From: Gallionella sp.
Lineage (GTDB): Bacteria > Pseudomonadota > Gammaproteobacteria > Burkholderiales > Gallionellaceae
Direction of reading: 5' to 3'
DNA: 49,205 nt
NCBI GenBank assembly: GCA_013043965.1
Contig: JABEVF010000014.1
Span: 1-49,205, forward strand
Shown here: in pieces, positions 27,018 to 34,960 of the stretch
Numbering within the stretch: the stretch's first letter is position 1
How the letters are laid out: every line of letters starts with the position of its first letter
The notes under the pieces: model-generated
The model's database searches: none
Told to the model about the DNA's origin: nothing
Seen by the model: the letters and a program-made list of their open reading frames with translations, nothing else
Made by a program: the position numbers and the translations under genes

Positions 27018-28002
27018 ACGCTTCCTCGCCCTTGCCACCCAAGACGATTTGGCCTTCGTCCGACAGGCGACGTACGATCTTTAGGATCTCTTTTTGATTG
27101 GCTTCCACTTCGCTGAGTTTGACCGGGCCTTTTGACTCGAGGTCTTCACGCATCATTTCGGCCGCGCGTTGCGACATGTTCTTGAAGATTTTTTCGCGCA
27201 GTTCTTCACTTGCGCCCTTGAGCGAGACGATCAAAGATTCCGATTGAACTTCACGCAAAATGAGCTGTATTCCCCTGTCATCGATTTCCAGCACATTTTC
27301 GAATACAAACATCTTGTCTTCTATCTTTTGCGCGAGTTCGGGATCGTAGTTGCGGACGTTTTCGATCATTTCCGACTCTAGCGTCCCCCCCATGTAGTTG
27401 AGTATCTCAGCCGCCGCGCCTACGCCGCCTTGCAGATTTTTCTTGCCGGAGCTACTGCCGGACATCAGTCGGCTCAATACATCGTTGAGTTCGCGCAACG
27501 CCAAGGGTTGCACGCCATCCAGCGTCGAGATGCGCAGCAGCACGTCATTGCGGGTGCGATCCGTGAGCATTTTGAGAATACTGGCCGCCTGGTCAGGCTC
27601 CAGATGAACCAGAATGGTCGCGATGATCTGCGGATGTTCATTGCCCACCATTTCCGCAACGGCTCCTGGATCCATCCATTTCAAGCTTTCAATGCCGCTG
27701 GTGTCGCTGTTGTGCATGATGCGATCCAGCAAGCTGGCCGCCTTGTCATCGCCTAACGCCTTGGTGAGCATGCTGCGAATGTAGTCATTCGAATCCATGC
27801 CGAGGCTGGTCTTGCTCGATACCAACAGCAAAAAGTCGTGGAACACCTGAGCGATGTGTTCGCGTGTGATGTTCCTCAACGTCACCATCGCCGAACTGAT
27901 CTTCTGTACTTCCTTGGGTTCGAGGTACTTCAGCACTTCGGCGGCCTCGCTTTCGCCGAGCGTCATCAAGAAAATCGCACTTTTTTCAATGCCGTCACTC
28001 AT
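27010..28002 (-). CDS. fliG: Flagellar motor switch protein FliG
   Basis: FliG is the C-ring subunit that meets the stators and generates torque. The 330-residue protein has the N-terminal FliF-binding part (MTLGESEAAEVLKYLEPKEV), the EHPQ motif in the middle domain (about residues 124-127) and the charged torque helix region at the end (LEIDDRGIQLILREVQSESL; AAEMMREDLESKGPVKLSEV). Its start overlaps the fliF end by 8 bp. Confidence 0.98.
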   Translation of the reverse strand: MSDGIEKSAIFLMTLGESEAAEVLKYLEPKEVQKISSAMVTLRNITREHIAQVFHDFLLLVSSKTSLGMDSNDYIRSMLTKALGDDKAASLLDRIMHNSDTSGIESLKWMDPGAVAEMVGNEHPQIIATILVHLEPDQAASILKMLTDRTRNDVLLRISTLDGVQPLALRELNDVLSRLMSGSSSGKKNLQGGVGAAAEILNYMGGTLESEMIENVRNYDPELAQKIEDKMFVFENVLEIDDRGIQLILREVQSESLIVSLKGASEELREKIFKNMSQRAAEMMREDLESKGPVKLSEVEANQKEILKIVRRLSDEGQIVLGGKGEEAYV

Positions 28003-29635
28003 TGCCGTTCACCCATTCCTTAATCACGCTGGCGACGATTTTTGGATCCTGCTGGACGATTTGTCGCGCTGCCTGCAAGCCTTGTTCATAAGCCTGTACA
28101 GTAGGGGCGGCGGCATTCATCGCGTATTGGGCTGCTGGTGCGCCGCCTATCGGAACCCCCGCTTCACCGGATGCGGGAGCAGCATTTACCGGTTCGCTCG
28201 GACGGGAGAACAAAGGTTTCAATGCCGGTTTGATGATGCCAAACACAACAAACAGCATCACCACGGCGATCAATAGATATTTCACCAAATTCTTCGCCAG
28301 ATCGACCGTGTCTGGCTGTTTCCATAATGGGACTTCCGGTGTGATCTCCTTCTCGTCGTTAAAGGCTACATTCTGCACGTTCAGCGTGTCGCCGCGACTC
28401 TGGTCAAAGCCCACGGCATCGCTGACCAGGTTGTTGATCTGTGTCTTTTCTTCTGTGGACAAAGGCTTGAGGCTAACTTGACCTTTGGCATCCGTCACTT
28501 TGCGGTTGTTCACCACCACGGCGATCGAGATACGCTTGATCGTGCCCACCGGCAGCTTGGTATGGCGTATGGTGCGATCCACTTCATAATTCACCGTGGA
28601 TTCCTTGTGCACGCTGGTGGGGTTGCTCGTGCCAGCTGGTACGGAACTGCCTGCCGGAGCAACGATCGGTGCGGTCGCGGGCACGGGAGGCTGGTTGCTC
28701 AATGCGCCTGGGACGCCGCTGGCAGACGAGCTGCCATTCAATGATTCGACACTTTGCTGGCTGCGTAGCGTGCTGTCTTTGGGGTCTGTGTTGGGTTTAT
28801 AGATTTCCGCAGTTTGTTCGGTCTGCGAAAAGTCGATGTCGGCAGTCACCTGCGCACGCACATTCGTCGCGCCGACCATAGGAGTCAGGATGGCTTCCAC
28901 GCGCTGGACGTAATTTTGCTCGATCTGCTGGATATATCTGAGCTGGCTGGCATCCAATCCTTCATTGCCGATGCCGTCGTGATTGGCGCTCAGCAGCGTC
29001 CCGCTTTGGTCGACGACGGTGACGTTCTTGGCGGACATCTCCGGCACACTGCTCGAAATGAGATGGACGATCGCACTGACCTGCGCCGAATCGAGAAATC
29101 GCCCCGGATGCAGGGTCAGCACTACAGATGCACTCGGTTTTTGTTGTTCCTTGACGAACACCGTGGGTTTGGGGATAGCCAGATGTACCCGCGCCCCCTG
29201 TACTGCGGCAATACTCTGTACCGAGCGCGCCAGCTCGCCTTCCAGCGCGCGCTGGTAGTTGACTTGTTCGGCGAACTGGCTGATGCCGAACTTCTGGTTT
29301 TCCATCAGCTCGAACCCGACCGTTCCGCCCTTGGGCAGCCCTTGCGTGGCGAGTTTAAGACGTGTTTCATATACCAGATTGGAAGGGACCAGCAGGGCTC
29401 CGCCGCCTTCGGCAAACTTGTAGGGGACGTTCAGTTGTTGCAGCGATTCAATGATGGCTCCGCCATCGCGATCGGATATATTGCTGTATAGCACCCGATA
29501 GTCCGGTGTCTGTCCCCACATCCATACGCTGGTCAGCAGTGCGATCAGGGCGGCTACCCCAACCGCAATGCTGATCATTTGCCTGGGGTTAAGTTGATTC
29601 AAACCAGTTGCTGGAATGCTTGCTTGTTCTGCCAT
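27995..29635 (-). CDS. fliF: Flagellar MS-ring protein FliF
   Basis: FliF forms the MS-ring in the inner membrane on which the export gate and rod are built. The 546-residue protein has an N-terminal membrane helix (about residues 23-44), the YscJ-like ring domains (YKFAEGGGALLVPSNLVYET; FELMENQKFGISQFAEQVNY), a disordered Pro/Ala/Thr-rich loop, a second membrane helix (LLIAVVMLFVVFGIIKPALK) and a cytoplasmic tail that binds FliG. It is the first gene of the fliF-to-fliR run and divergent from fliE. Confidence 0.97.
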   Translation of the reverse strand: MAEQASIPATGLNQLNPRQMISIAVGVAALIALLTSVWMWGQTPDYRVLYSNISDRDGGAIIESLQQLNVPYKFAEGGGALLVPSNLVYETRLKLATQGLPKGGTVGFELMENQKFGISQFAEQVNYQRALEGELARSVQSIAAVQGARVHLAIPKPTVFVKEQQKPSASVVLTLHPGRFLDSAQVSAIVHLISSSVPEMSAKNVTVVDQSGTLLSANHDGIGNEGLDASQLRYIQQIEQNYVQRVEAILTPMVGATNVRAQVTADIDFSQTEQTAEIYKPNTDPKDSTLRSQQSVESLNGSSSASGVPGALSNQPPVPATAPIVAPAGSSVPAGTSNPTSVHKESTVNYEVDRTIRHTKLPVGTIKRISIAVVVNNRKVTDAKGQVSLKPLSTEEKTQINNLVSDAVGFDQSRGDTLNVQNVAFNDEKEITPEVPLWKQPDTVDLAKNLVKYLLIAVVMLFVVFGIIKPALKPLFSRPSEPVNAAPASGEAGVPIGGAPAAQYAMNAAAPTVQAYEQGLQAARQIVQQDPKIVASVIKEWVNGNE

Positions 29636-29797
29636 GATATTCGCGCTGGGTTCGCCTATTCAAGCCATTGAGTGTCGGCATTATCAGATTCGGCGGGGGA
29701 TTCGAAATGTGGAATAAGAGGATATTTCCGATGCTTTTCCGGGCTAGCACGTTTTGTATTAAGGACTATTGTGCGATGACTAAAAAAGGGGGGCGAT
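29636..29797. promoter_or_regulatory. Divergent fliF / fliE promoter region
   Basis: These 162 bp separate the divergent starts of the fliFGHIJKLMNOPQR run and fliE. They should hold both promoters. A strong ribosome site (a run of six G after A-rich sequence) precedes fliE. No sigma-28 site and no sigma-54 site meeting both GG and GC rules was found; FlhDC-like operators cannot be judged by eye. Confidence 0.45.
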
Positions 29798-30118
29798 ATG
29801 AGTATATCTGCGGTAGATAATCTATTGGCGCAAATGCGGGTCGCTGCTACGCAAGCGGGTTTGCGCGAGCCAGCTCCAACGGCGCAGGCACCTAAAGTGG
29901 ATTTTTCGAATGTGCTGAAGTCATCATTGGATAGCGTGGCGCAAACGCAGACCGCGTCCAAATCCATGCAAAAAGCGTTCGTGATGGGGGATGACTCAGT
30001 CAGTTTGAGCGACACCATGATTGCCATGCAAAAAGCCGATATCAATTTCCAGGCGACGGTGCAGGTGCGGAATAAGTTCGTGCAGGCCTACAACGACATC
30101 ATGAACATGCAGGTGTAA
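29798..30118 (+). CDS. fliE: MS-ring/rod adaptor FliE
   Basis: FliE joins the MS-ring to the first rod proteins and is needed for export of rod and hook. The 106-residue protein has the conserved C-terminal half DSVSLSDTMIAMQKADINFQ (about residues 67-86) and VRNKFVQAYNDIMNMQV at the end. It is transcribed alone, divergent from fliF; in enterics it is likewise divergent from the fliF operon. It ends 33 bp from the convergent ycgR-like gene. Confidence 0.97.
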   Translation: MSISAVDNLLAQMRVAATQAGLREPAPTAQAPKVDFSNVLKSSLDSVAQTQTASKSMQKAFVMGDDSVSLSDTMIAMQKADINFQATVQVRNKFVQAYNDIMNMQV

Positions 30119-30133
30119 TGTCAGTGGCGGGCT

Positions 30134-30153
30134 AATGCCTTACCGGAGGCGTT
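30134..30153. terminator. Possible two-way terminator between fliE and ycgR
   Basis: AATGCCT and AGGCGTT pair over seven positions (one G-T pair) with a six-base loop, in the 33 bp between convergent genes; the right arm touches the ycgR stop. No long T-run is present, so this is tentative. Confidence 0.35.
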
Positions 30154-30895
30154 ATTTGGCGCGCTGCAAGTGCAGCACGTAACGATGCAGCAATACTATG
30201 GACGAATTATCCAGATCCTGTAATTCACAACCTGCGCGTTTGTAACTTTTCCCTTCCGCATCGGTCAATACGGCCACGTTCTTCACCGCTATAGTTCCGA
30301 TAATCGTGCCAAACTCGGGGAGATTGATACGGCAATCGGGGTAGCTTTTACCTGGCACCAGTTCGGTGTCGGTTTCCGCACAAGTCAATGCGATGCCGCC
30401 ACCGCTGATGTCCATGATAGTGATTTCGCGTAGCTGATTGCTGTTCTGGTCGGTGCCGGGAATCACGCATTTCAACGGGCTGAGGGCAGGGGTCATCAGC
30501 CGGAAATACTCGCGCCGTTGCAAGCGGAATAATTTGTCCGGGAGGGGCAGAAAAAATGCCGAATGACTCTGGTATTCCACTAGGACGGGCCGGTACACAG
30601 GGAATTGGATTTTGATGTTGTGATGCGATCCGACGACAACGAGGCGGTCGTCGTTTGCAATCTTCTGGTTGGCCGCGTGGTCTTTGCTTTGTTCTAGCCA
30701 CAGCCCATGGCTATCAACGCCCAGTAGTGTAGTCAGAATAAACTCGTTTGCCCCACCGTAATATAGCGCCACAGGTTTTCTTTTTTCGGCGATGTTGCGC
30801 AAGGTAAGCGCTATCTCCTTGCTCGAGGTGATGCAGTATCGATCATCGGATCCGTCGGAAAAAACTCTGGCTTTCAATGTGATGTCTTTTTCCAT
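30152..30895 (-). CDS. ycgR: YcgR-like PilZ protein (c-di-GMP flagellar brake)
   Basis: YcgR-type proteins bind cyclic di-GMP and slow the flagellar motor or bias its rotation. The preferred ATG 30895 gives 247 residues; an in-frame upstream start at 30952 is possible but adds residues not expected. The N-terminal YcgR domain is followed by a PilZ domain with the c-di-GMP-binding arginine motif (RREYFR) and the DxSxxG motif (DISGGGI). It is the last gene of the fliC-to-ycgR run. A diguanylate cyclase gene lies about 16 kb away in the same window. Confidence 0.9.
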   Translation of the reverse strand: MEKDITLKARVFSDGSDDRYCITSSKEIALTLRNIAEKRKPVALYYGGANEFILTTLLGVDSHGLWLEQSKDHAANQKIANDDRLVVVGSHHNIKIQFPVYRPVLVEYQSHSAFFLPLPDKLFRLQRREYFRLMTPALSPLKCVIPGTDQNSNQLREITIMDISGGGIALTCAETDTELVPGKSYPDCRINLPEFGTIIGTIAVKNVAVLTDAEGKSYKRAGCELQDLDNSSIVLLHRYVLHLQRAK

Positions 30896-30954
30896 CTTAT
30901 CGTTCCGTATCGTTGTGGTGCGGTCGCTGAATTGCGCGTCGGATGATAACAAAA

Positions 30955-31257
30955 CTATATTTTTGTAAAGGGGGGAATAGCGGTCTTATCGGCATGCTCC
31001 AACCGGTATAACCAGGCCAGCAGTTCTGCGACCGCCAGATAAAGTGCCGGGGGGATTTGTTGGTCCAGCTCGACTTGCATCAACATACCCACCAGCTCTT
31101 CGGATTCGTGCACATATATCCCGTGTTGCCTGGCGCGCTCGATGATGGCTTGCGCGATCAGGCCGCGCCCTTTGGCCACGACCTTGGGAGCGTCCGGGAA
31201 ATTTCCGTAGGTCATCGCGACGGCATATTGTTGCGGCGTGAGTGGCGGTTGCTTCAT
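30955..31257 (-). CDS. flhX: Stand-alone FlhB C-terminal domain protein (FlhX type)
   Basis: This 100-residue protein matches only the cytoplasmic switch domain of FlhB/EscU export proteins: PPLTPQQYAVAMTYGNFPDA, then APKVVAKGRGLIAQAIIERA and the late segment ELDQQIPPALYLAVAELLAW. The membrane part and the NPTH self-cleavage motif are absent; the sequence begins at about the point where FlhB is cut. Such FlhX proteins are known to be able to stand in for the cleaved FlhB C-terminus. The start overlaps the end of a FliK-like gene (ATGA), a pairing also seen as ylqG-ylqH in Bacillus. Its role in the export switch here is inferred. Confidence 0.87.
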   Translation of the reverse strand: MKQPPLTPQQYAVAMTYGNFPDAPKVVAKGRGLIAQAIIERARQHGIYVHESEELVGMLMQVELDQQIPPALYLAVAELLAWLYRLEHADKTAIPPFTKI

Positions 31258-32279
31258 GTTTTTGCCACTGCGACAGCGGTTAATGGAATATCGACATCAG
31301 CCAGTGCGGCCTGAAGTCTCTCCATCGAGCGATTGAATAATGCGACCGTTGCGGAATCCGCCGCATGCATTGTCAGCGCTAGCCCGCTCGCGGAAAAAAC
31401 CAGTCTGACATGCACCTCTCCGAGCCTGGGCAGAGCCAGTTCCACCTCGGTACTCCACTGGCGCGCGTCTTGCTGTGAGCTTTGATGTTCTGGCTGCCCC
31501 TGAATTTTCCACTGCATATCCTGTCCGGGCCAGACTTGACCGATCCAGGTCAATTGATGAGTTTCCAGGGCATGCAGTTGCTGCTGCACCAGGGGTAATA
31601 GCTCTTTGCTAACCGGCAAGCTTTGTGCGTCGGCCACCGGGCTGTTTTGCGCCGTGGAAAAGGCCGATGGGCTTGGCTCGCTGGTCCGGCCTGCCAGGCT
31701 TGCTCCGGGTTGCGCTGCGGATTTATCTGCCAGTTTATTTTGTGGCTCGACCAGTAACTGCGCCGTGCTGCGTTCCCCGCGTACCCACTGCGCTTGATGT
31801 GACTCGTAGAACAGGCCGCTGTTGCCCAAAGCATCGCGCAGGGCGGTGGCGAGTTGTTTGCTGTCCGGTGCTGTCAACGGAGTCTGCCAAATTGCAGTCT
31901 TGCCCAGCTGTCGGGCGACCGGATTTTCGATGGGTTGTTGCGCAAGATCGGCGAGCAATCGTGCCATCGCGCCGATCTCTTCGTGGGTCGAAATCGGGGC
32001 GTCCGAAGTAATAACGCTGAAAGTCAGCCGGGGACTGTTGGCAATGACCTGCAGATCGAGCACATCACCGCTGCGAACATTGCCGGGGAGACGCATTTGC
32101 ATGCTTTGCCCCGCGACGATAACTTTGAACAACCCCGGACTAAGCTGCGACTGTACCGTACCCTGTATTTGTTGCCCAGGCTCGATTGTTAGGCTGGGGT
32201 TCGGGGTGTCGACTTTGATGAGTGGTTTGTCCGAGCGTGATAATACTTGCAGTGCATTGATCAGGTTGGCGGGCAGCAT
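31254..32279 (-). CDS. Second FliK-like protein (Flg_hook domain)
   Basis: The 341-residue protein ends in a Flg_hook-type domain (VELALPRLGEVHVRLVFSAS, then a helix SMERLQAALADVDIPLTAVA), the part of FliK that talks to FlhB. Its N-terminal ~90 residues form a compact beta-rich segment (LTIEPGQQIQGTVQSQLSPG; MRLPGNVRSGDVLDLQVIAN) unlike the disordered ruler of fliK at 23109-24449. It is translationally coupled to the flhX gene. It is a diverged FliK paralogue; whether it measures hook length or does something else cannot be told from sequence. Confidence 0.82.
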   Translation of the reverse strand: MLPANLINALQVLSRSDKPLIKVDTPNPSLTIEPGQQIQGTVQSQLSPGLFKVIVAGQSMQMRLPGNVRSGDVLDLQVIANSPRLTFSVITSDAPISTHEEIGAMARLLADLAQQPIENPVARQLGKTAIWQTPLTAPDSKQLATALRDALGNSGLFYESHQAQWVRGERSTAQLLVEPQNKLADKSAAQPGASLAGRTSEPSPSAFSTAQNSPVADAQSLPVSKELLPLVQQQLHALETHQLTWIGQVWPGQDMQWKIQGQPEHQSSQQDARQWSTEVELALPRLGEVHVRLVFSASGLALTMHAADSATVALFNRSMERLQAALADVDIPLTAVAVAKT

Positions 32280-32300
32280 CGCTCATGACGTAATGGGGGG

Positions 32301-32630
32301 TTAATATCTGATGGTGTACGCATGCTGCAAGCGTTGTTCTTGGTGATTGCTACTCATGATGTTCTGCAATTGCTCCATCCATCCCTCGGTACGATTGCGA
32401 ATCTCGGCATCGTCGGCCATGATCCTCTTGATCAGATGTATCTTGCGTTGCCGAGCCGCTTCATCCAGTGCGACAACGGCATCGACTGGCTTCATGGCTT
32501 CGATATGCTGGCTGCATTGTTGTTCGAGGCCGATCAATTGATCCCAATTGCCTTGCATAGACGCTTCGCGCATCTTGCCGGTCAGTACGGATAGTGATTC
32601 GTAATTATTGATAGCTTGATATCCGTTCAT
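32301..32630 (-). CDS. fliT: Flagellar export chaperone FliT
   Basis: FliT is the chaperone for the filament cap FliD and in some species also a regulator. The 109-residue helical protein (NYESLSVLTGKMREASMQGN; AARQRKIHLIKRIMADDAEI) fits the family in size and charge. It follows fliS after 4 bp in the standard fliD-fliS-fliT order, which carries much of the assignment because the family is poorly conserved. Confidence 0.9.
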   Translation of the reverse strand: MNGYQAINNYESLSVLTGKMREASMQGNWDQLIGLEQQCSQHIEAMKPVDAVVALDEAARQRKIHLIKRIMADDAEIRNRTEGWMEQLQNIMSSNHQEQRLQHAYTIRY

Positions 32631-32634
32631 CGCC

Positions 32635-33084
32635 TTATCCTCTCGCGTAAACCAGTTGCAAGTCGGGGCTTGCTTGGGTCTGCATGGCCGGGAGAGAGTG
32701 ATGGGGGCGGATATTTTCCCAGGCCTCTTTTAGCTCGGTCAACAGATGGGAGACTTCGTTCAATGCAAAGATATCATTTTTCACATTGGCATTGAACAGG
32801 CGCGTGACCATGTAATCGTATAGTGCCGATAGGTCTTGTGCCAGCGCTCCTCCCGCTGTCTTGTCCAAACTGGCGTGCAAGCCTTCGCCGACAATCCGGA
32901 TAGCATGAGTGATCGATTTCCCTTTTGCTGCAATATCATTACGCTGCATTTCGCCTTTTGCATTGCTGATTGCTTTAAGCGCGCCTTCAAACAACATTAA
33001 AATCAACCGATGAGGATCGGCAGCAACGGTACTGGATTCGAATCCGACTTTGGTATAGGCATTAATGACATCGTGAGCATTCAT
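32635..33084 (-). CDS. fliS: Flagellin export chaperone FliS
   Basis: FliS binds the C-terminus of flagellin and prevents early polymerisation. The 149-residue protein shows the family pattern INAYTKVGFESSTVAADPHR, LILMLFEGALKAISNAKGEM and LYDYMVTRLFNANVKNDIFA. Length is a little above the common 125-135 because of a C-terminal tail. It lies between fliD and fliT. Confidence 0.96.
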   Translation of the reverse strand: MNAHDVINAYTKVGFESSTVAADPHRLILMLFEGALKAISNAKGEMQRNDIAAKGKSITHAIRIVGEGLHASLDKTAGGALAQDLSALYDYMVTRLFNANVKNDIFALNEVSHLLTELKEAWENIRPHHSLPAMQTQASPDLQLVYARG

Positions 33085-33097
33085 GGGGGATCCTTAA

Positions 33098-34528
33098 TCA
33101 GTTTCTAGAACTTGAGAATTGTTGCGCCAAATAAGTGCTGGTGCTGTTCATGCTGGTCAGCAGCATGTTCAGGTTGGTGTACTGCTGTATATATTGTGCT
33201 TGCAGCACGGTCATTTGCGCGGTCATTTGGGTGATCTTGTTCTGCTGGTCGGTAATGGTGGAGTTGATCGCAGTCGTCGCGCTGGGTATCAACCCATTAC
33301 CCGGCGCAAGAACCGCATTCGCCCAAGTGTTCATGTTGGTGCCGACACCAGTTGCCGAGGTGAGCAGGTTGCTGACATCGCTAAAGTTACTGGTCAGCGC
33401 ATTGCTTAATGTCGCGCTGTCGACTGACAGCGTTCCATCGGTTTGCAGAGCAACGCCGATTTGGGCCAAATAGCTCAGGCTGCCGCCCGCCGCCGGGGTG
33501 GTCGCTGTGTCCAGGACGCTCTGCATTTGATCCATCATCATGCGTATCGTGCTGTTGCCGGGCAAGTCTCCCGCCCCGGTGGTGGCACCGCCGGTCGTAG
33601 AGGCCGTGCCATAGGACGAGACGGTCTGCAGTTCGTTCCATAATGCATTGTATGCGGTAACAAACGATGTGATATTGGCAGTTACCCCTTGCGTGTTCGG
33701 TCCAACTGTCACGACGGCAGGTGATGAAGTGAGGCTGGCGAGACTCAGGGTGACCCCTTGGACGGCGTTCGTTACCGTATTCGACGCGCTGCTGATCGCG
33801 ATGCCATTCAAAGTGAAGCTGGCATTTTGCGCCGCAACGGTTTGGGTCATGTTCATGGTCCCCGTTGGATCATAGGCCAGCAGAGTGTTGATGGTGCCGT
33901 CTCCGCCTGAGGTGGTGATCTGGAGACTGTTGCTGGCGCCGGTGCTGTTTGATGTCAGGGCAATATGATACGGTGCGGTGGCGCTGCCGTCATTGATGAT
34001 GGTTGCGGTCACGCCGATATTGGCTGCGTTGATCGCCAATGCGATACCCGACAGGGTGTTGTTGGTGCTATCGATGGTGATGCTTTTCGTGGCGCTGCCG
34101 TTGGAGGTAAAGGTCGTGCCACTGGTGGTACCGAAAGCGAAGGTGACCGTGGTTGCGGTGCCGTTGCTGATCGCCGTGCTGCTGCTGGCTTGTCCAGCAG
34201 AAACCAGGCTTTGCGATTGTGCCAGCGCGGTTATATTCATGGAATAGCTGCCAGCGACCGCATTGCTGGCAGCCGTTGCGGTGACGGCTGCGGTATTAGA
34301 TGAGCTGGCACTATTTACGACAGCGGAGATATTCAGGTTGGTGATTGCGGTTTGCAGACTGGAGACCATTCCACTGATGGTGCCGAAATCGGATAGTTGT
34401 GTCTGCTCAGTACCGATCTGCGTGTTGAGCGCGGTGATAGGCTGTTTGGCAACCGCCATCAACTGGGACACCAGCGACTGGACATCAATTGTGCCCGGGG
34501 CGGATGATGAGGCAACTGAGGTTGACAT
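33098..34528 (-). CDS. fliD: Flagellar filament cap protein FliD (HAP2)
   Basis: FliD caps the filament tip and helps insert flagellin subunits. The 476-residue protein has the N-terminal pattern GTIDVQSLVSQLMAVAKQPI, a variable Ser/Thr/Ala-rich centre, and a C-terminal coiled coil (ITDQQNKITQMTAQMTVLQA, then QYIQQYTNLNMLLTSMNSTS). Termini and length are typical. It lies 10 bp after flaG and 13 bp before fliS. Confidence 0.96.
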   Translation of the reverse strand: MSTSVASSSAPGTIDVQSLVSQLMAVAKQPITALNTQIGTEQTQLSDFGTISGMVSSLQTAITNLNISAVVNSASSSNTAAVTATAASNAVAGSYSMNITALAQSQSLVSAGQASSSTAISNGTATTVTFAFGTTSGTTFTSNGSATKSITIDSTNNTLSGIALAINAANIGVTATIINDGSATAPYHIALTSNSTGASNSLQITTSGGDGTINTLLAYDPTGTMNMTQTVAAQNASFTLNGIAISSASNTVTNAVQGVTLSLASLTSSPAVVTVGPNTQGVTANITSFVTAYNALWNELQTVSSYGTASTTGGATTGAGDLPGNSTIRMMMDQMQSVLDTATTPAAGGSLSYLAQIGVALQTDGTLSVDSATLSNALTSNFSDVSNLLTSATGVGTNMNTWANAVLAPGNGLIPSATTAINSTITDQQNKITQMTAQMTVLQAQYIQQYTNLNMLLTSMNSTSTYLAQQFSSSRN

Positions 34529-34538
34529 GTTCGGTCTC

Positions 34539-34898
34539 CTACGCTTTCTGATTAAATAACAGACCTTGCCGCTTTTCGGTTTGATCTATCGCTTGTGCGA
34601 TCGCCAAGGTGACTTTTGAGGGGAACTGCGCGACCACCTGACCGGTTGCCGAGTCGGTCACACTTACGATGGGGGTTTTTGTGGTGGTATCCACGCTGAA
34701 CGCGAGGCTGATATTCGACTGCTGCATCGCTTGGTTCAGGCTACCAACGGCACTGCTTAATTGCGCGGGCGATGGGTCAGGAGGCGACAGGTTGTTCGAT
34801 GGGCTTGCGATGTTTGGCGCGATACTTGGCGCACCATAGCCCATAGCGGGGATTGGTGGCGCGACTGGAACGGCGACGCTGGTATCTTGGATGAGCAT
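34539..34898 (-). CDS. flaG: Flagellar protein FlaG
   Basis: FlaG is a small protein encoded between flagellin and FliD in many polar flagellates and influences filament length. ATG 34898 (119 residues) follows an AGGAG site at a good distance; a longer reading frame upstream is not supported. The C-terminal FlaG domain is clear (ISLAFSVDTTTKTPIVSVTD, GQVVAQFPSKVTLAIAQAID), and the N-terminal half is Pro/Ala/Ser-rich. A hairpin separates it from fliC. Confidence 0.92.
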   Translation of the reverse strand: MLIQDTSVAVPVAPPIPAMGYGAPSIAPNIASPSNNLSPPDPSPAQLSSAVGSLNQAMQQSNISLAFSVDTTTKTPIVSVTDSATGQVVAQFPSKVTLAIAQAIDQTEKRQGLLFNQKA

Positions 34899-34920
34899 TT
34901 GACCTCTCCTTTGCTCGACA

Positions 34921-34946
34921 CCCCGACCCAATCAAGCAGGTCGGGG
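34921..34946 (-). terminator. Strong hairpin between fliC and flaG
   Basis: CCCCGACC and GGTCGGGG form a perfect eight-pair GC-rich stem with a ten-base loop, 15 bp after the fliC stop. No U-run follows on the minus strand, so it may act as a partial terminator or as a 3' stabiliser that keeps flagellin mRNA in excess over flaG-fliD. Confidence 0.7.
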
Positions 34947-34960
34947 CTTCGTTAGTTTGC

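Noticed and set aside
29745-29765. CTAGCACG element before fliE as sigma-54 -24 box
   Set aside because: The essential GG is AG and no GC follows at the right distance.
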